Source: Bacteroidia bacterium 43-41 (lineage in GTDB: Bacteria > Bacteroidota > Bacteroidia > Bacteroidales > Dysgonomonadaceae). Taken from it: a stretch of DNA of 64,000 nucleotides. Where the stretch lies: positions 1 to 64,000 of the forward strand of contig MKTD01000041.1 in the NCBI GenBank assembly GCA_001898165.1, read 5' to 3'. Below the pieces are notes generated by a model. The model was not told the DNA's origin and did not search any database. It saw nothing but the letters and a program-made list of their open reading frames with translations. Shown here piece by piece: positions 54,184 to 64,000 of the stretch. Both the position numbers and the translations under genes were made by a program. Within the stretch, counting starts at the first letter, position 1; every line of letters starts with the position of its first letter.

Positions 54184-54226
54184 ACAGATAACGCGTCCGA
54201 CGCATAATCGACAAAAAAACATAAAA

Positions 54227-55087
54227 ATGAAAAAATCGACCCTGTTTTCAACCGTAGTTTTGTTCGCTATTTTTTTCGGAACGCTTTTTTCCTGCAAAAA
54301 AACGGCACAAACTTCCACGCAACTAGTTTTCGACAGTATTGTAGTTAAAGAACAAATTCCTCTACTCGAAACGAATGACACCACACTGCCTTTTGCCGAC
54401 GTGAAAGTAAGCTTTACCTATCCGGTGAAGTTTGGCAATAAAGAAGACCTTGCCCGTTTACAACAAATTTTTGTCGGCACGTTTTTCAACAGCCTCAACC
54501 TCGACACCCTTTCTCCCCGAGAAGCTGTTGATGCGTATCTTGCCGATTATAAAAAGGAATATAAATCATTATCCAGCACCTATTATTCCGAAAAAAGCCA
54601 ACTTCCAAAAGGTGAAACGCCCATGTGGTACTGGTATTATATGTACAATACCAATAAAGTGATGTTCCAGAATGATTCGTTGTTGAGCTACGCTGTAGAG
54701 TACAGCGATTATACGGGTGGTGCGCACGGTTCGTACAGAATTACATACACGAACATCGATCTGGCTGAGTTGACAACTGTTTCGGAAGAAGATATTTTTG
54801 TTCCTAATTATAAAAAACCGCTCACAGAGATCATAATTAACCGGTTGATGGCTCAACACCATGTTACCGTTCCCGATTCGTTAATCAATTTAGGATTTTT
54901 CGATCTGGACGAACTCATTCCAAACAACAATTTTTGGTTGAGTGATAAGGGGATTCACTATTCGTACAATCAATATGAGATTGCACCATACTCGATGGGC
55001 GTGATTGACGTGGATATTCCCTACGAAAATTTGTCAGCTATCCTCAAGCCGGATAACGTGATTCAAAAATTCTTTCCAACCAAATAG
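54227..55087 (+). CDS. DUF3298 (RsiV-like) family lipoprotein
   Basis: A 286-aa protein with a lipoprotein signal (FFGTLFSCKKT; lipidated Cys after LFS). TGGAHGSYRITYTNIDLAELTTVSEEDIF and HYSYNQYEIAPYSMGVIDVDIPYENL match the C-terminal DUF3298 domain of RsiV-like proteins. No anti-sigma part is present, so it is a free envelope protein. It lies 43 bp behind the DUF4831 gene. Confidence 0.85.
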   Translation: MKKSTLFSTVVLFAIFFGTLFSCKKTAQTSTQLVFDSIVVKEQIPLLETNDTTLPFADVKVSFTYPVKFGNKEDLARLQQIFVGTFFNSLNLDTLSPREAVDAYLADYKKEYKSLSSTYYSEKSQLPKGETPMWYWYYMYNTNKVMFQNDSLLSYAVEYSDYTGGAHGSYRITYTNIDLAELTTVSEEDIFVPNYKKPLTEIIINRLMAQHHVTVPDSLINLGFFDLDELIPNNNFWLSDKGIHYSYNQYEIAPYSMGVIDVDIPYENLSAILKPDNVIQKFFPTK

Positions 55088-55160
55088 CGTGAGGCTTGCA
55101 TAAACAAAACCACACAAAGTTTGTTTATCAATGGAAGAGAAACAGTAATAGATATTTATC

Positions 55161-56612
55161 ATGCAAGAATTAGATCAAGATCAGATATTAACCGACTTAA
55201 CCACTCAAGATTACAAATATGGGTTCGTTACAGACGTTGAAACATATACAATTGAAAAAGGACTGAATGAACACATTGTCCGGTTGATTTCCTCGAAGAA
55301 AAATGAACCGGAGTGGTTGTTGGAATTTCGGTTGAAAGCATATCGCCATTGGTTGACAATGAAATTGCCCGACTGGGCACAGTTGAATATTCCGGAAATA
55401 GATTTTCAGGACATCATTTATTATGCAGACCCGACTAATAAAAAGGTTCCAAAATCGTTGGACGAAGTAGATCCGGAATTACTAAAAACATTTGAACGAT
55501 TAGGAATTCCGCTCAATGAGCAAAAGCAACTAACGGGCGTAGCCGTGGATGCCGTTATGGACAGTGTTTCCATTAAAACTACCTTCAAGGAGGTTCTTGC
55601 CGAAAAAGGGATTATTTTCAGTTCGTTCAGCGAAGCAGTGAAAAATCATCCCGACCTGGTAAAAAAATACCTGGCTACTGTGGTTCCGTACAAGGATAAC
55701 TTTTACGCGGCATTAAATTCTGCCGTTTTCAGTGACGGCTCGTTCGTGTATGTTCCAAAGGGAGTTCGTTGCCCGATGGAATTATCTACCTATTTCCGTA
55801 TAAACGCGCAGAACACCGGCCAGTTTGAGCGTACCCTTATTGTTGCCGACGATAACTCATACGTAAGCTATCTTGAAGGATGCACAGCCCCCATGCGTGA
55901 CGAGAATCAGCTGCACGCGGCAGTTGTGGAGATCATAGCCCTCGAAAATGCCGAAGTGAAATATTCAACAGTCCAAAACTGGTATCCGGGCGATAAAAAC
56001 GGAAAGGGAGGAGTTTACAACTTTGTTACGAAACGCGGTATCTGCAAAGGCAATAATTCGAAGATCTCGTGGACACAGGTTGAAACCGGTTCGGCCATTA
56101 CGTGGAAATATCCCTCCTGCATTATGGCAGGCGATAACTCCGTAGGAGAATTTTATTCGGTGGCCGTTACCAACAACTTTCAACAAGCCGATACAGGAAC
56201 AAAAATGATTCATCTGGGCAAAAACACCCGGAGCCGCATCGTATCCAAAGGAATTTCGGGGGGGAGCAGCCAGAACAGCTATCGGGGATTGGTGAAGGTT
56301 TCAAAAAAAGCGACCAACGCGCGAAATCACTCGCAGTGTGATAGCTTGTTGCTTACCGATCATTGCGGAGCCCACACTTTCCCTTATACCGATATTCAGA
56401 ATCCTACAGCCATTTTGGAACACGAGGCTACCACTTCAAAAATCAGTGAAGATCAGGTTTTCTACTGCAATCAACGCGGATTGGGCGAAGAGGAAGCCAT
56501 CGGATTAATCGTGAACGGGTACGTGAAAGAGGTGGTTAACAAACTTCCGATGGAATTTGCCGTTGAAGCGCAAAAACTTCTGCAGATCAGCCTGGAAGGC
56601 AGCGTGGGATAA
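55161..56612 (+). CDS. sufB: Fe-S cluster assembly protein SufB
   Basis: A 483-aa scaffold component of the SUF complex SufBC2D. VSILT-free N-terminal part aside, the conserved core runs [74 protein letters not shown] and [16 protein letters not shown]. Full length and intact. sufC, sufD and sufS, normally next to it, are absent; a CRISPR array begins 148-220 bp after the stop. The other suf genes must lie elsewhere or beyond the array. Confidence 0.96.
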   Translation: MQELDQDQILTDLTTQDYKYGFVTDVETYTIEKGLNEHIVRLISSKKNEPEWLLEFRLKAYRHWLTMKLPDWAQLNIPEIDFQDIIYYADPTNKKVPKSLDEVDPELLKTFERLGIPLNEQKQLTGVAVDAVMDSVSIKTTFKEVLAEKGIIFSSFSEAVKNHPDLVKKYLATVVPYKDNFYAALNSAVFSDGSFVYVPKGVRCPMELSTYFRINAQNTGQFERTLIVADDNSYVSYLEGCTAPMRDENQLHAAVVEIIALENAEVKYSTVQNWYPGDKNGKGGVYNFVTKRGICKGNNSKISWTQVETGSAITWKYPSCIMAGDNSVGEFYSVAVTNNFQQADTGTKMIHLGKNTRSRIVSKGISGGSSQNSYRGLVKVSKKATNARNHSQCDSLLLTDHCGAHTFPYTDIQNPTAILEHEATTSKISEDQVFYCNQRGLGEEEAIGLIVNGYVKEVVNKLPMEFAVEAQKLLQISLEGSVG

Positions 56613-56759
56613 TTTGCATTGTTGGCCGCGGAGGAAATCACACTTCCAGGTAAAAACAAAATAGAGACCATTAGGCCTTGGCTATTGGTAGGCCAGCGAA
56701 CTTTTCGATGCACCCGGTAACGACATTCTGGGTTAACCTATTTGCTCCGCACAGAATTC
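56613..56759. other. Short spacer between sufB and the CRISPR array
   Basis: 147 bp, less AT-rich than a usual CRISPR leader. One frame reads ASELFDAPGNDILG before a stop, possibly the tail of a lost gene, but this is weak. I see no promoter box pointing into the array. Confidence 0.4.
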
Positions 56760-56796
56760 CATATTAGCTTTATTTTACTGGAGATAGTTTTGGAAG
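56760..56796 (-). repeat. Decayed terminal CRISPR repeat
   Basis: A 37-bp unit matching the array repeat at about 26-28 positions. The half ending GGAGATAGTTTTGGAAG is nearly intact, while the GTTTCAATCC end is lost. It is followed by exactly 35 bp, a normal spacer length, before the first intact repeat. Decay of the last repeat is typical of the leader-distal (trailer) end. Confidence 0.75.
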
Positions 56797-57706
56797 TTAG
56801 TTCTTCCAATCGTACCATACTGGAATTGAAAGTTTCAATCCTTATTTTCGTGGAGATAGTTCTGGAAGTATGATTAATTGTGCTTTTGGGATATGATATG
56901 CCTGTTTCAATCCTTATTTTCGTGGAGATAGTTCTGGAAGAGTATATATATTTAATACAACAACTATATATTTAGTGTTTCAATCCTTATTTTCGTGGAG
57001 ATAGTTCTGGAAGTCCATTTTTGATTACGCCTATACTTACGTCCATTCGTTTCAATCCTTATTTTCGTGGAGATAGTTCTGGAAGTAGGAGAGGATCCCC
57101 AATTTATATTTACAAACGATTGTTTCAATCCTTATTTTCGTGGAGATAGTTCTGGAAGTGAAACAGGATCAGCAGCCGCACCATTGATGTCTGGTTTCAA
57201 TCCTTATTTTCGTGGAGATAGTTCTGGAAGTTTTATTTTACACTTATACGTGTCGTGCGCAACTTTGTTTCAATCCTTATTTTCGTGGAGATAGTTCTGG
57301 AAGCTTTCAGCCCGTCAACCACTTCATGGAGTGAACAGAAGTTTCAATCCTTATTTTCGTGGAGATAGTTCTGGAAGAAGCCAAGAAGCATCCTTCGCAA
57401 AATCTCACCTCGGTTTCAATCCTTATTTTCGTGGAGATAGTTCTGGAAGACCTTTTCCGTGGCTCTATCAAAATTTCAAAGAACTAGTTTCAATCCTTAT
57501 TTTCGTGGAGATAGTTCTGGAAGATAGCTACCTGATAATTAGTATGTCCGACACTGTGAGTTTCAATCCTTATTTTCGTGGAGATAGTTCTGGAAGTTTG
57601 ATGTTTATTATGGATCAGCCAAAACGACAGAATGTTTCAATCCTTATTTTCGTGGAGATAGTTCTGGAAGAACTCGGGGCTGATGACGCTTTGAAAGCTC
57701 AAATAA

Positions 57707-57743
57707 GTTTCAATCCTTATTTTCGTGGAGATAGTACTGGAAG
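57707..57743 (-). repeat. Variant CRISPR repeat with one substitution
   Basis: The 13th intact repeat reads GATAGTACTGG where all others have GATAGTTCTGG. It is an interior single-base change near the left, presumably older, end. Confidence 0.85.
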
Positions 57744-60700
57744 AGGGAATACCAGAATCGGAATGGGATGAAAAGAGTAGTTTCAATCCTTATTTTCGTG
57801 GAGATAGTTCTGGAAGTCGAGCTTGAGGGATACTTTTTCAAAACCTTCATAGTTTCAATCCTTATTTTCGTGGAGATAGTTCTGGAAGCTCTTGATACGG
57901 TCGTAACTTCATCTATAATTTTGTGTTTCAATCCTTATTTTCGTGGAGATAGTTCTGGAAGAGATGGAAGAAAGAAGCGGACGAGCAGTCGCTGCATGTT
58001 TCAATCCTTATTTTCGTGGAGATAGTTCTGGAAGTATTCCAAAACGACCCGTCGGCAAAACAAGAATTTTGTTTCAATCCTTATTTTCGTGGAGATAGTT
58101 CTGGAAGCTTCCTCGCTGATGTCCTTGATTTCGCTTTGGTTCTGTTTCAATCCTTATTTTCGTGGAGATAGTTCTGGAAGTGCGCTTTCCAGCGTTCCTC
58201 TTTTGGCGTGGTAAGAGTTTCAATCCTTATTTTCGTGGAGATAGTTCTGGAAGACAGAGGTGGAAATACATGCAAGATATAGAATTCAGTTTCAATCCTT
58301 ATTTTCGTGGAGATAGTTCTGGAAGATATCGTCAAGTTTCTTTTCTAAGTTTCGCATAAAGTTTCAATCCTTATTTTCGTGGAGATAGTTCTGGAAGAGT
58401 ATGTCCAGTGGTGGATAAGCAATCAATTTTAAAACGTTTCAATCCTTATTTTCGTGGAGATAGTTCTGGAAGTGCGGCACTTGCATAGAACGAAAAGAAG
58501 CATTTTAGTTTCAATCCTTATTTTCGTGGAGATAGTTCTGGAAGTGGAAATAAAGGTACCCGTACACCCGCGGCGGTTAAGTTTCAATCCTTATTTTCGT
58601 GGAGATAGTTCTGGAAGTTTTCTTGAGTTTTTTAGTTGTTTTATTAATACCCGTTTCAATCCTTATTTTCGTGGAGATAGTTCTGGAAGACATCACTCAC
58701 TCCCTCTTTTATTTCGTTTTTGCTAGTTTCAATCCTTATTTTCGTGGAGATAGTTCTGGAAGTTCAACGTGTTTGCTCATGCAGATTTCTTCAATATGTT
58801 TCAATCCTTATTTTCGTGGAGATAGTTCTGGAAGTTCAACGTGTTTGCTCATGCAGATTTCTTCAATATGTTTCAATCCTTATTTTCGTGGAGATAGTTC
58901 TGGAAGTTCAACGTATTTGCTCATGCAGATTTCTTCAATATGTTTCAATCCTTATTTTCGTGGAGATAGTTCTGGAAGACTGTTTCGGAAAATCACAAGT
59001 CAATGAAGATTTAGTTTCAATCCTTATTTTCGTGGAGATAGTTCTGGAAGTGGGAAGTCTTGACTTGCAGGTATAGTGCAGTATAAGTTTCAATCCTTAT
59101 TTTCGTGGAGATAGTTCTGGAAGATGTACGTCAGGAGTTGGCGGAAACTCAACAGCAAAGTTTCAATCCTTATTTTCGTGGAGATAGTTCTGGAAGAAAC
59201 AACCTCGTCATCTTTTATGTCATTTGCCTTAAGTTTCAATCCTTATTTTCGTGGAGATAGTTCTGGAAGTTGTTGCAATTCTATTGCTTCAAGGTTTTGA
59301 GCGTGGTTTCAATCCTTATTTTCGTGGAGATAGTTCTGGAAGCAAATCGGATGGCAGGTAGTATGGTGTCGTGGAATAGTTTCAATCCTTATTTTCGTGG
59401 AGATAGTTCTGGAAGTTGGATAGTGCCGATAAGCCATTTAACCCTATTTTGGTTTCAATCCTTATTTTCGTGGAGATAGTTCTGGAAGCTTTTTTGGGTT
59501 TCAGCTCCTTACCCCTGCCCTTCAGTTTCAATCCTTATTTTCGTGGAGATAGTTCTGGAAGAATGTTATTAACGATTGACCTGTACATCGTGAGGTTTGT
59601 TTCAATCCTTATTTTCGTGGAGATAGTTCTGGAAGAGCCTAATTAAAGCAATAACTTCGCCCTGCCTATCCGTTTCAATCCTTATTTTCGTGGAGATAGT
59701 TCTGGAAGTAACACCAAGTCACCGCTTGCCAAATTGGGATGGGGTTTCAATCCTTATTTTCGTGGAGATAGTTCTGGAAGAATATTTCTAATTTTATTTT
59801 ACCGGTATCAGGGTGGTTTCAATCCTTATTTTCGTGGAGATAGTTCTGGAAGAATTCACGCCCTTCCCGTTCGCCTTTTATTAATTTGTTTCAATCCTTA
59901 TTTTCGTGGAGATAGTTCTGGAAGAACTTTGTTTTTTATGATTAATCTTTCAAGGCTTTTGTTTCAATCCTTATTTTCGTGGAGATAGTTCTGGAAGGTT
60001 GCGGCGCCTTATCAAGCCACCTCGCCGCAACCGGTTTCAATCCTTATTTTCGTGGAGATAGTTCTGGAAGATTTCTTTTTCATATCTTTATTTTTTAATT
60101 TGTTTTGTTTCAATCCTTATTTTCGTGGAGATAGTTCTGGAAGAAACTTAACGCCGTTCAATCGTGCCTTGTAATCGAGTTTCAATCCTTATTTTCGTGG
60201 AGATAGTTCTGGAAGAGCAGAAAGGAATATTACCTCTATTACGTCATTTTGTTTCAATCCTTATTTTCGTGGAGATAGTTCTGGAAGCTCATTCCTTTAC
60301 CTTCTTTTAATATGTCTTTCACGGTTTCAATCCTTATTTTCGTGGAGATAGTTCTGGAAGCGCAATGGGTGAAAGATATTGCGATGCAATTTTTTGGTTT
60401 CAATCCTTATTTTCGTGGAGATAGTTCTGGAAGAACTTTGTTTTTTATGATTAATCTTTCAAGGCTTTTGTTTCAATCCTTATTTTCGTGGAGATAGTTC
60501 TGGAAGTGTTGTTTTCCGCAATCTTCCGCTCCTTAATCTCGTGTTTCAATCCTTATTTTCGTGGAGATAGTTCTGGAAGGCTTGACTTGAAAGTTAGAGA
60601 ATTCGAGTTTAATTCGTTTCAATCCTTATTTTCGTGGAGATAGTTCTGGAAGTAGTATGCCATTACGTGTTTGCCAAATATTTTCAGTGTTTCAATCCTT

Positions 60701-63700
60701 ATTTTCGTGGAGATAGTTCTGGAAGCTGGAACTATTTGTATGGAAAATAATTGCAACTTTTGTTTCAATCCTTATTTTCGTGGAGATAGTTCTGGAAGTT
60801 GAAAAGTGGGCGATGAAAAAATTCACGGAAAGGGAGTTTCAATCCTTATTTTCGTGGAGATAGTTCTGGAAGAGTGCGGTTCTCGATATCCTTGATTCCG
60901 GAGCATATGTTTCAATCCTTATTTTCGTGGAGATAGTTCTGGAAGTACTTCCGATATCTTTTCGAGTATTTTCATTTTCTAGTTTCAATCCTTATTTTCG
61001 TGGAGATAGTTCTGGAAGTGCAAAGCCTTGACCCGCTTTGCAGGGTATTATGCGTTTCAATCCTTATTTTCGTGGAGATAGTTCTGGAAGAACTATATTT
61101 TTTCACCTCAACCGTGTTTTTTGCTAGTTTCAATCCTTATTTTCGTGGAGATAGTTCTGGAAGATATCTGCTTGGGTTTTTTATTCATTTCAATAACGGT
61201 TTCAATCCTTATTTTCGTGGAGATAGTTCTGGAAGTTTCTGTAAGTTTCTGATTCTGTATGGAACATAATGTTTCAATCCTTATTTTCGTGGAGATAGTT
61301 CTGGAAGTTTCTTTTTCATATCTTTATTTTTTAATTTTTTTTGTTTCAATCCTTATTTTCGTGGAGATAGTTCTGGAAGTACTTGATATGATGACAAAGA
61401 GCGGTGTCAAGTCAAGTTTCAATCCTTATTTTCGTGGAGATAGTTCTGGAAGAGGGATAGAGTTAGATAAGGATTATTACGAACAAGCGTTTCAATCCTT
61501 ATTTTCGTGGAGATAGTTCTGGAAGGGTTTCTTTACATACTAACAAGTCTATTGACATGGCGTTTCAATCCTTATTTTCGTGGAGATAGTTCTGGAAGAA
61601 GGTAATTGAATATTATTACATTTCTCACACATATCGTTTCAATCCTTATTTTCGTGGAGATAGTTCTGGAAGCTCTTCATCACATATTTTCTTTATATCC
61701 GAAAAAGGGTTTCAATCCTTATTTTCGTGGAGATAGTTCTGGAAGCGTTCTACAATTACGATACCAGCTATCCATTTGAAGTTTCAATCCTTATTTTCGT
61801 GGAGATAGTTCTGGAAGTACAACTTGAACATCAAGCTGCCCCGTGTTCAAATGTTTCAATCCTTATTTTCGTGGAGATAGTTCTGGAAGATGATATTTCA
61901 AAATTATATATCTACGATTCAACATGTTTCAATCCTTATTTTCGTGGAGATAGTTCTGGAAGACATTATTTTGATATACCAAAATTAATTGTGTTAATGT
62001 TTCAATCCTTATTTTCGTGGAGATAGTTCTGGAAGAAAGAGAGCCGTGAATATCATAATATTCATGATAAGTTTCAATCCTTATTTTCGTGGAGATAGTT
62101 CTGGAAGTCCCCCTTTTATCTCGTTCTTTGAATAGATACTGAGTTTCAATCCTTATTTTCGTGGAGATAGTTCTGGAAGCGATTTGATAACAAAGGTCAA
62201 AAACCTTGTTCAAGAGTTTCAATCCTTATTTTCGTGGAGATAGTTCTGGAAGAAACAACCTTTCGCATACTTGTTATGCGCCGGGATGTTTCAATCCTTA
62301 TTTTCGTGGAGATAGTTCTGGAAGCGATATTCGGATGTGCGGTGTCGTAGGCGTTGTTCCGTTTCAATCCTTATTTTCGTGGAGATAGTTCTGGAAGATA
62401 TCTTGTACACCCCAGCGTTTGCCCCGGCGCTCGGTTTCAATCCTTATTTTCGTGGAGATAGTTCTGGAAGAGTGCCAGCAAATCACCAGTTTGTCGTGCA
62501 ATTCATGGTTTCAATCCTTATTTTCGTGGAGATAGTTCTGGAAGATTATCCAAATCATCAACATCCCAATCACTCTGTAAGTTTCAATCCTTATTTTCGT
62601 GGAGATAGTTCTGGAAGTTCAGTTCAGGGCGTCGCAAAACATAGAGTATTAGGTTTCAATCCTTATTTTCGTGGAGATAGTTCTGGAAGCTGCTCTGCAT
62701 TATTTTTTACCCAAACATCCCCGCGTTTCAATCCTTATTTTCGTGGAGATAGTTCTGGAAGAAATGATATTTGATTATAGCTATTTCGTTGAGAAGAGTT
62801 TCAATCCTTATTTTCGTGGAGATAGTTCTGGAAGTTTGCGATAAGTGAAGAATTAAGGACACAATTAATGTTTCAATCCTTATTTTCGTGGAGATAGTTC
62901 TGGAAGTGGCAAGAGTACTTTTGCCAATACCAGGCGATCCAGTTTCAATCCTTATTTTCGTGGAGATAGTTCTGGAAGATGGCGATGGTGGTGTCAGCCC
63001 GAAATTGACACTCTGGTTTCAATCCTTATTTTCGTGGAGATAGTTCTGGAAGAAATCGGATGGCAGGTAGTATGGTGTCGTGGAGTAGTTTCAATCCTTA
63101 TTTTCGTGGAGATAGTTCTGGAAGTTGTGAACAATGATGAAAAGAATATTATGGATAAGTTTCAATCCTTATTTTCGTGGAGATAGTTCTGGAAGAACTT
63201 TGTTTTTTATGATTAATCTTTCAAGGCTTTTGTTTCAATCCTTATTTTCGTGGAGATAGTTCTGGAAGAGTGAATTTCTATGAGAAACTAATCCACCTAT
63301 TAAAGTTTCAATCCTTATTTTCGTGGAGATAGTTCTGGAAGCTGAATTGCTTTGTTGGCATCTTCAATAGCAGTCTGGTTTCAATCCTTATTTTCGTGGA
63401 GATAGTTCTGGAAGAAGCGTGATGTTATTCACCACATTAAGCCTGTAGGGTTTCAATCCTTATTTTCGTGGAGATAGTTCTGGAAGCATGCCTGATATTT
63501 TACGGTCATTCTCGCCAACCTGTTTCAATCCTTATTTTCGTGGAGATAGTTCTGGAAGTTAGACTGTCTGCGTGACAAAGCTTAGGATTGTGCGTTTCAA
63601 TCCTTATTTTCGTGGAGATAGTTCTGGAAGCATCACTTGAACTCAAATTGAGCGTTGTAGTGTAATGTTTCAATCCTTATTTTCGTGGAGATAGTTCTGG

Positions 63701-64000
63701 AAGCGAGATGTCCACATAAGCGGTCAGACGCTTCGGTGGTTTCAATCCTTATTTTCGTGGAGATAGTTCTGGAAGTATGTTTCCGTTCAGCACGGAGAAA
63801 CACCTTCCTGTGTTTCAATCCTTATTTTCGTGGAGATAGTTCTGGAAGTTTCAACGTGTTTCGAAAATATCTGATCCATAGAAGGTTTCAATCCTTATTT
63901 TCGTGGAGATAGTTCTGGAAGCGATTGCGAGTTGAGGCGGCCACCGCTCGGGACATAGTTTCAATCCTTATTTTCGTGGAGATAGTTCTGGAAGTAATTC

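Larger units (their letters stand above)
56760..64000 (-). CRISPR. Large CRISPR array, 99 intact 37-bp repeats plus one decayed, incomplete at the right edge
   Basis: The 37-bp repeat begins GTTTCAATCC and ends GTTCTGGAAG on the plus strand. It recurs 99 times from 56832 to 63994 with spacers of 34-38 bp (period about 72.7). All copies I read are identical except one with TAC for TTC at 57707-57743. On the minus strand the repeat ends GGATTGAAAC, so crRNAs would start with the AUUGAAAC handle common to Cas6-processed type I-A/I-B and III systems. With the decayed repeat on the left, transcription is probably right to left and the leader beyond 64 kb. No cas genes are in the window, so the subtype is open. 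Apparent frames such as FNPYFRGDSSG are repeat translations, not genes. Confidence 0.97.

Noticed and set aside
56832-63994. Many open frames in the array encoding FNPYFRGDSSG or VSILIFVEIVLE repeats
   Set aside because: They are translations of the 37-bp repeat; starts and ends fall at random spacer positions and all vanish when the array is masked.
56832-63994. Idea that spacers come from RNA (RT-Cas1-like uptake) because several look like gene starts such as MKILEKISEV, MNKKPKQI and MRNLEKKLDD
   Set aside because: Reading all spacers on both strands, coding-like frames are split about evenly between strands and most are internal gene segments. That fits ordinary DNA uptake; no reverse transcriptase or cas1 is visible.
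56832-63994. Assigning the array to a named subtype (I-B, III-B or III-D)
   Set aside because: Repeat features alone do not settle it and no cas gene lies in the window. Some cyanobacterial type III arrays also start GTTTCA and end GGAA, which would favour the opposite polarity.

Overview
The window looks like chromosomal DNA of a fermentative, anaerobic Bacteroidales bacterium. Family Dysgonomonadaceae (Proteiniphilum/Petrimonas-like) is only a guess. The support is the repeated Bacteroidetes promoter signature TAnnTTTG, sometimes with a TTTG box about 20 bp upstream, weak ribosome binding sites, and Bacteroidetes-typical families (DUF4252, DUF4831, DUF5053, YIP1 and DUF3298 proteins). A [FeFe]-hydrogenase-like sensor fits an H2-producing lifestyle. 

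Layout. 0-9.4 kb is housekeeping: M16 protease, AlkD-type glycosylase, 2-hydroxyacid dehydrogenase, two tandem tRNA-Asn genes, miaA, rpoN, a PAP2-like membrane protein, gcvH and purE. 9.5-14.7 kb is a surface-glycan cluster (GT4, two GT2, a Stealth phosphotransferase and a Caps_synth protein). 14.7-24.4 kb, all on the minus strand, holds fabH-rpmF-yceD, a NahK-like sugar kinase with a CBM9-like protein, and metH in a run with smpB, a Gate-domain transporter and a YIP1 protein. A small broken gene overlaps the metH stop. 24.5-31.6 kb carries the sensory-hydrogenase/PP2C phosphatase pair, an ECF sigma/anti-sigma-like/DUF4252 set, a TIGR01212 radical SAM protein and a HigBA-like toxin-antitoxin pair. 

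31.6-48.9 kb is a rhamnose locus. rhaB-rhaA-rhaT-araC point right. A 12-kb operon points left and encodes E2, E3 and a fused E1 of a 2-oxoacid dehydrogenase complex, a PHP protein, a fused aldolase/short-chain dehydrogenase, a zinc alcohol dehydrogenase, a double-domain class II aldolase and a lipoate-protein ligase. The rightward operon has no separate rhamnulose-1-phosphate aldolase, and the leftward one can supply it together with lactaldehyde oxidation; why an entire lipoylated complex and its own ligase sit here is open. The leftward operon has a well-formed promoter with a perfect palindrome between its two boxes. It also carries a 453-bp inverted-repeat element enclosing a 23S-IVS-type four-helix-bundle gene, and a run of 15 heptanucleotide repeats that encodes the E2 hinge. 

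48.9-56.6 kb has serS, a 46-aa membrane protein, tilS, pheS, two envelope proteins and sufB. From 56.8 kb to the window end runs one very large CRISPR array: 99 near-perfect 37-bp repeats by my count, plus one decayed terminal repeat. It continues past the window, and no cas gene is visible. A decayed repeat at the left edge and an ATTGAAAC end on the minus-strand repeat suggest that transcription runs leftward from a leader beyond 64 kb. Several spacers occur in two or three copies, some shifted by one base and carrying a substitution.
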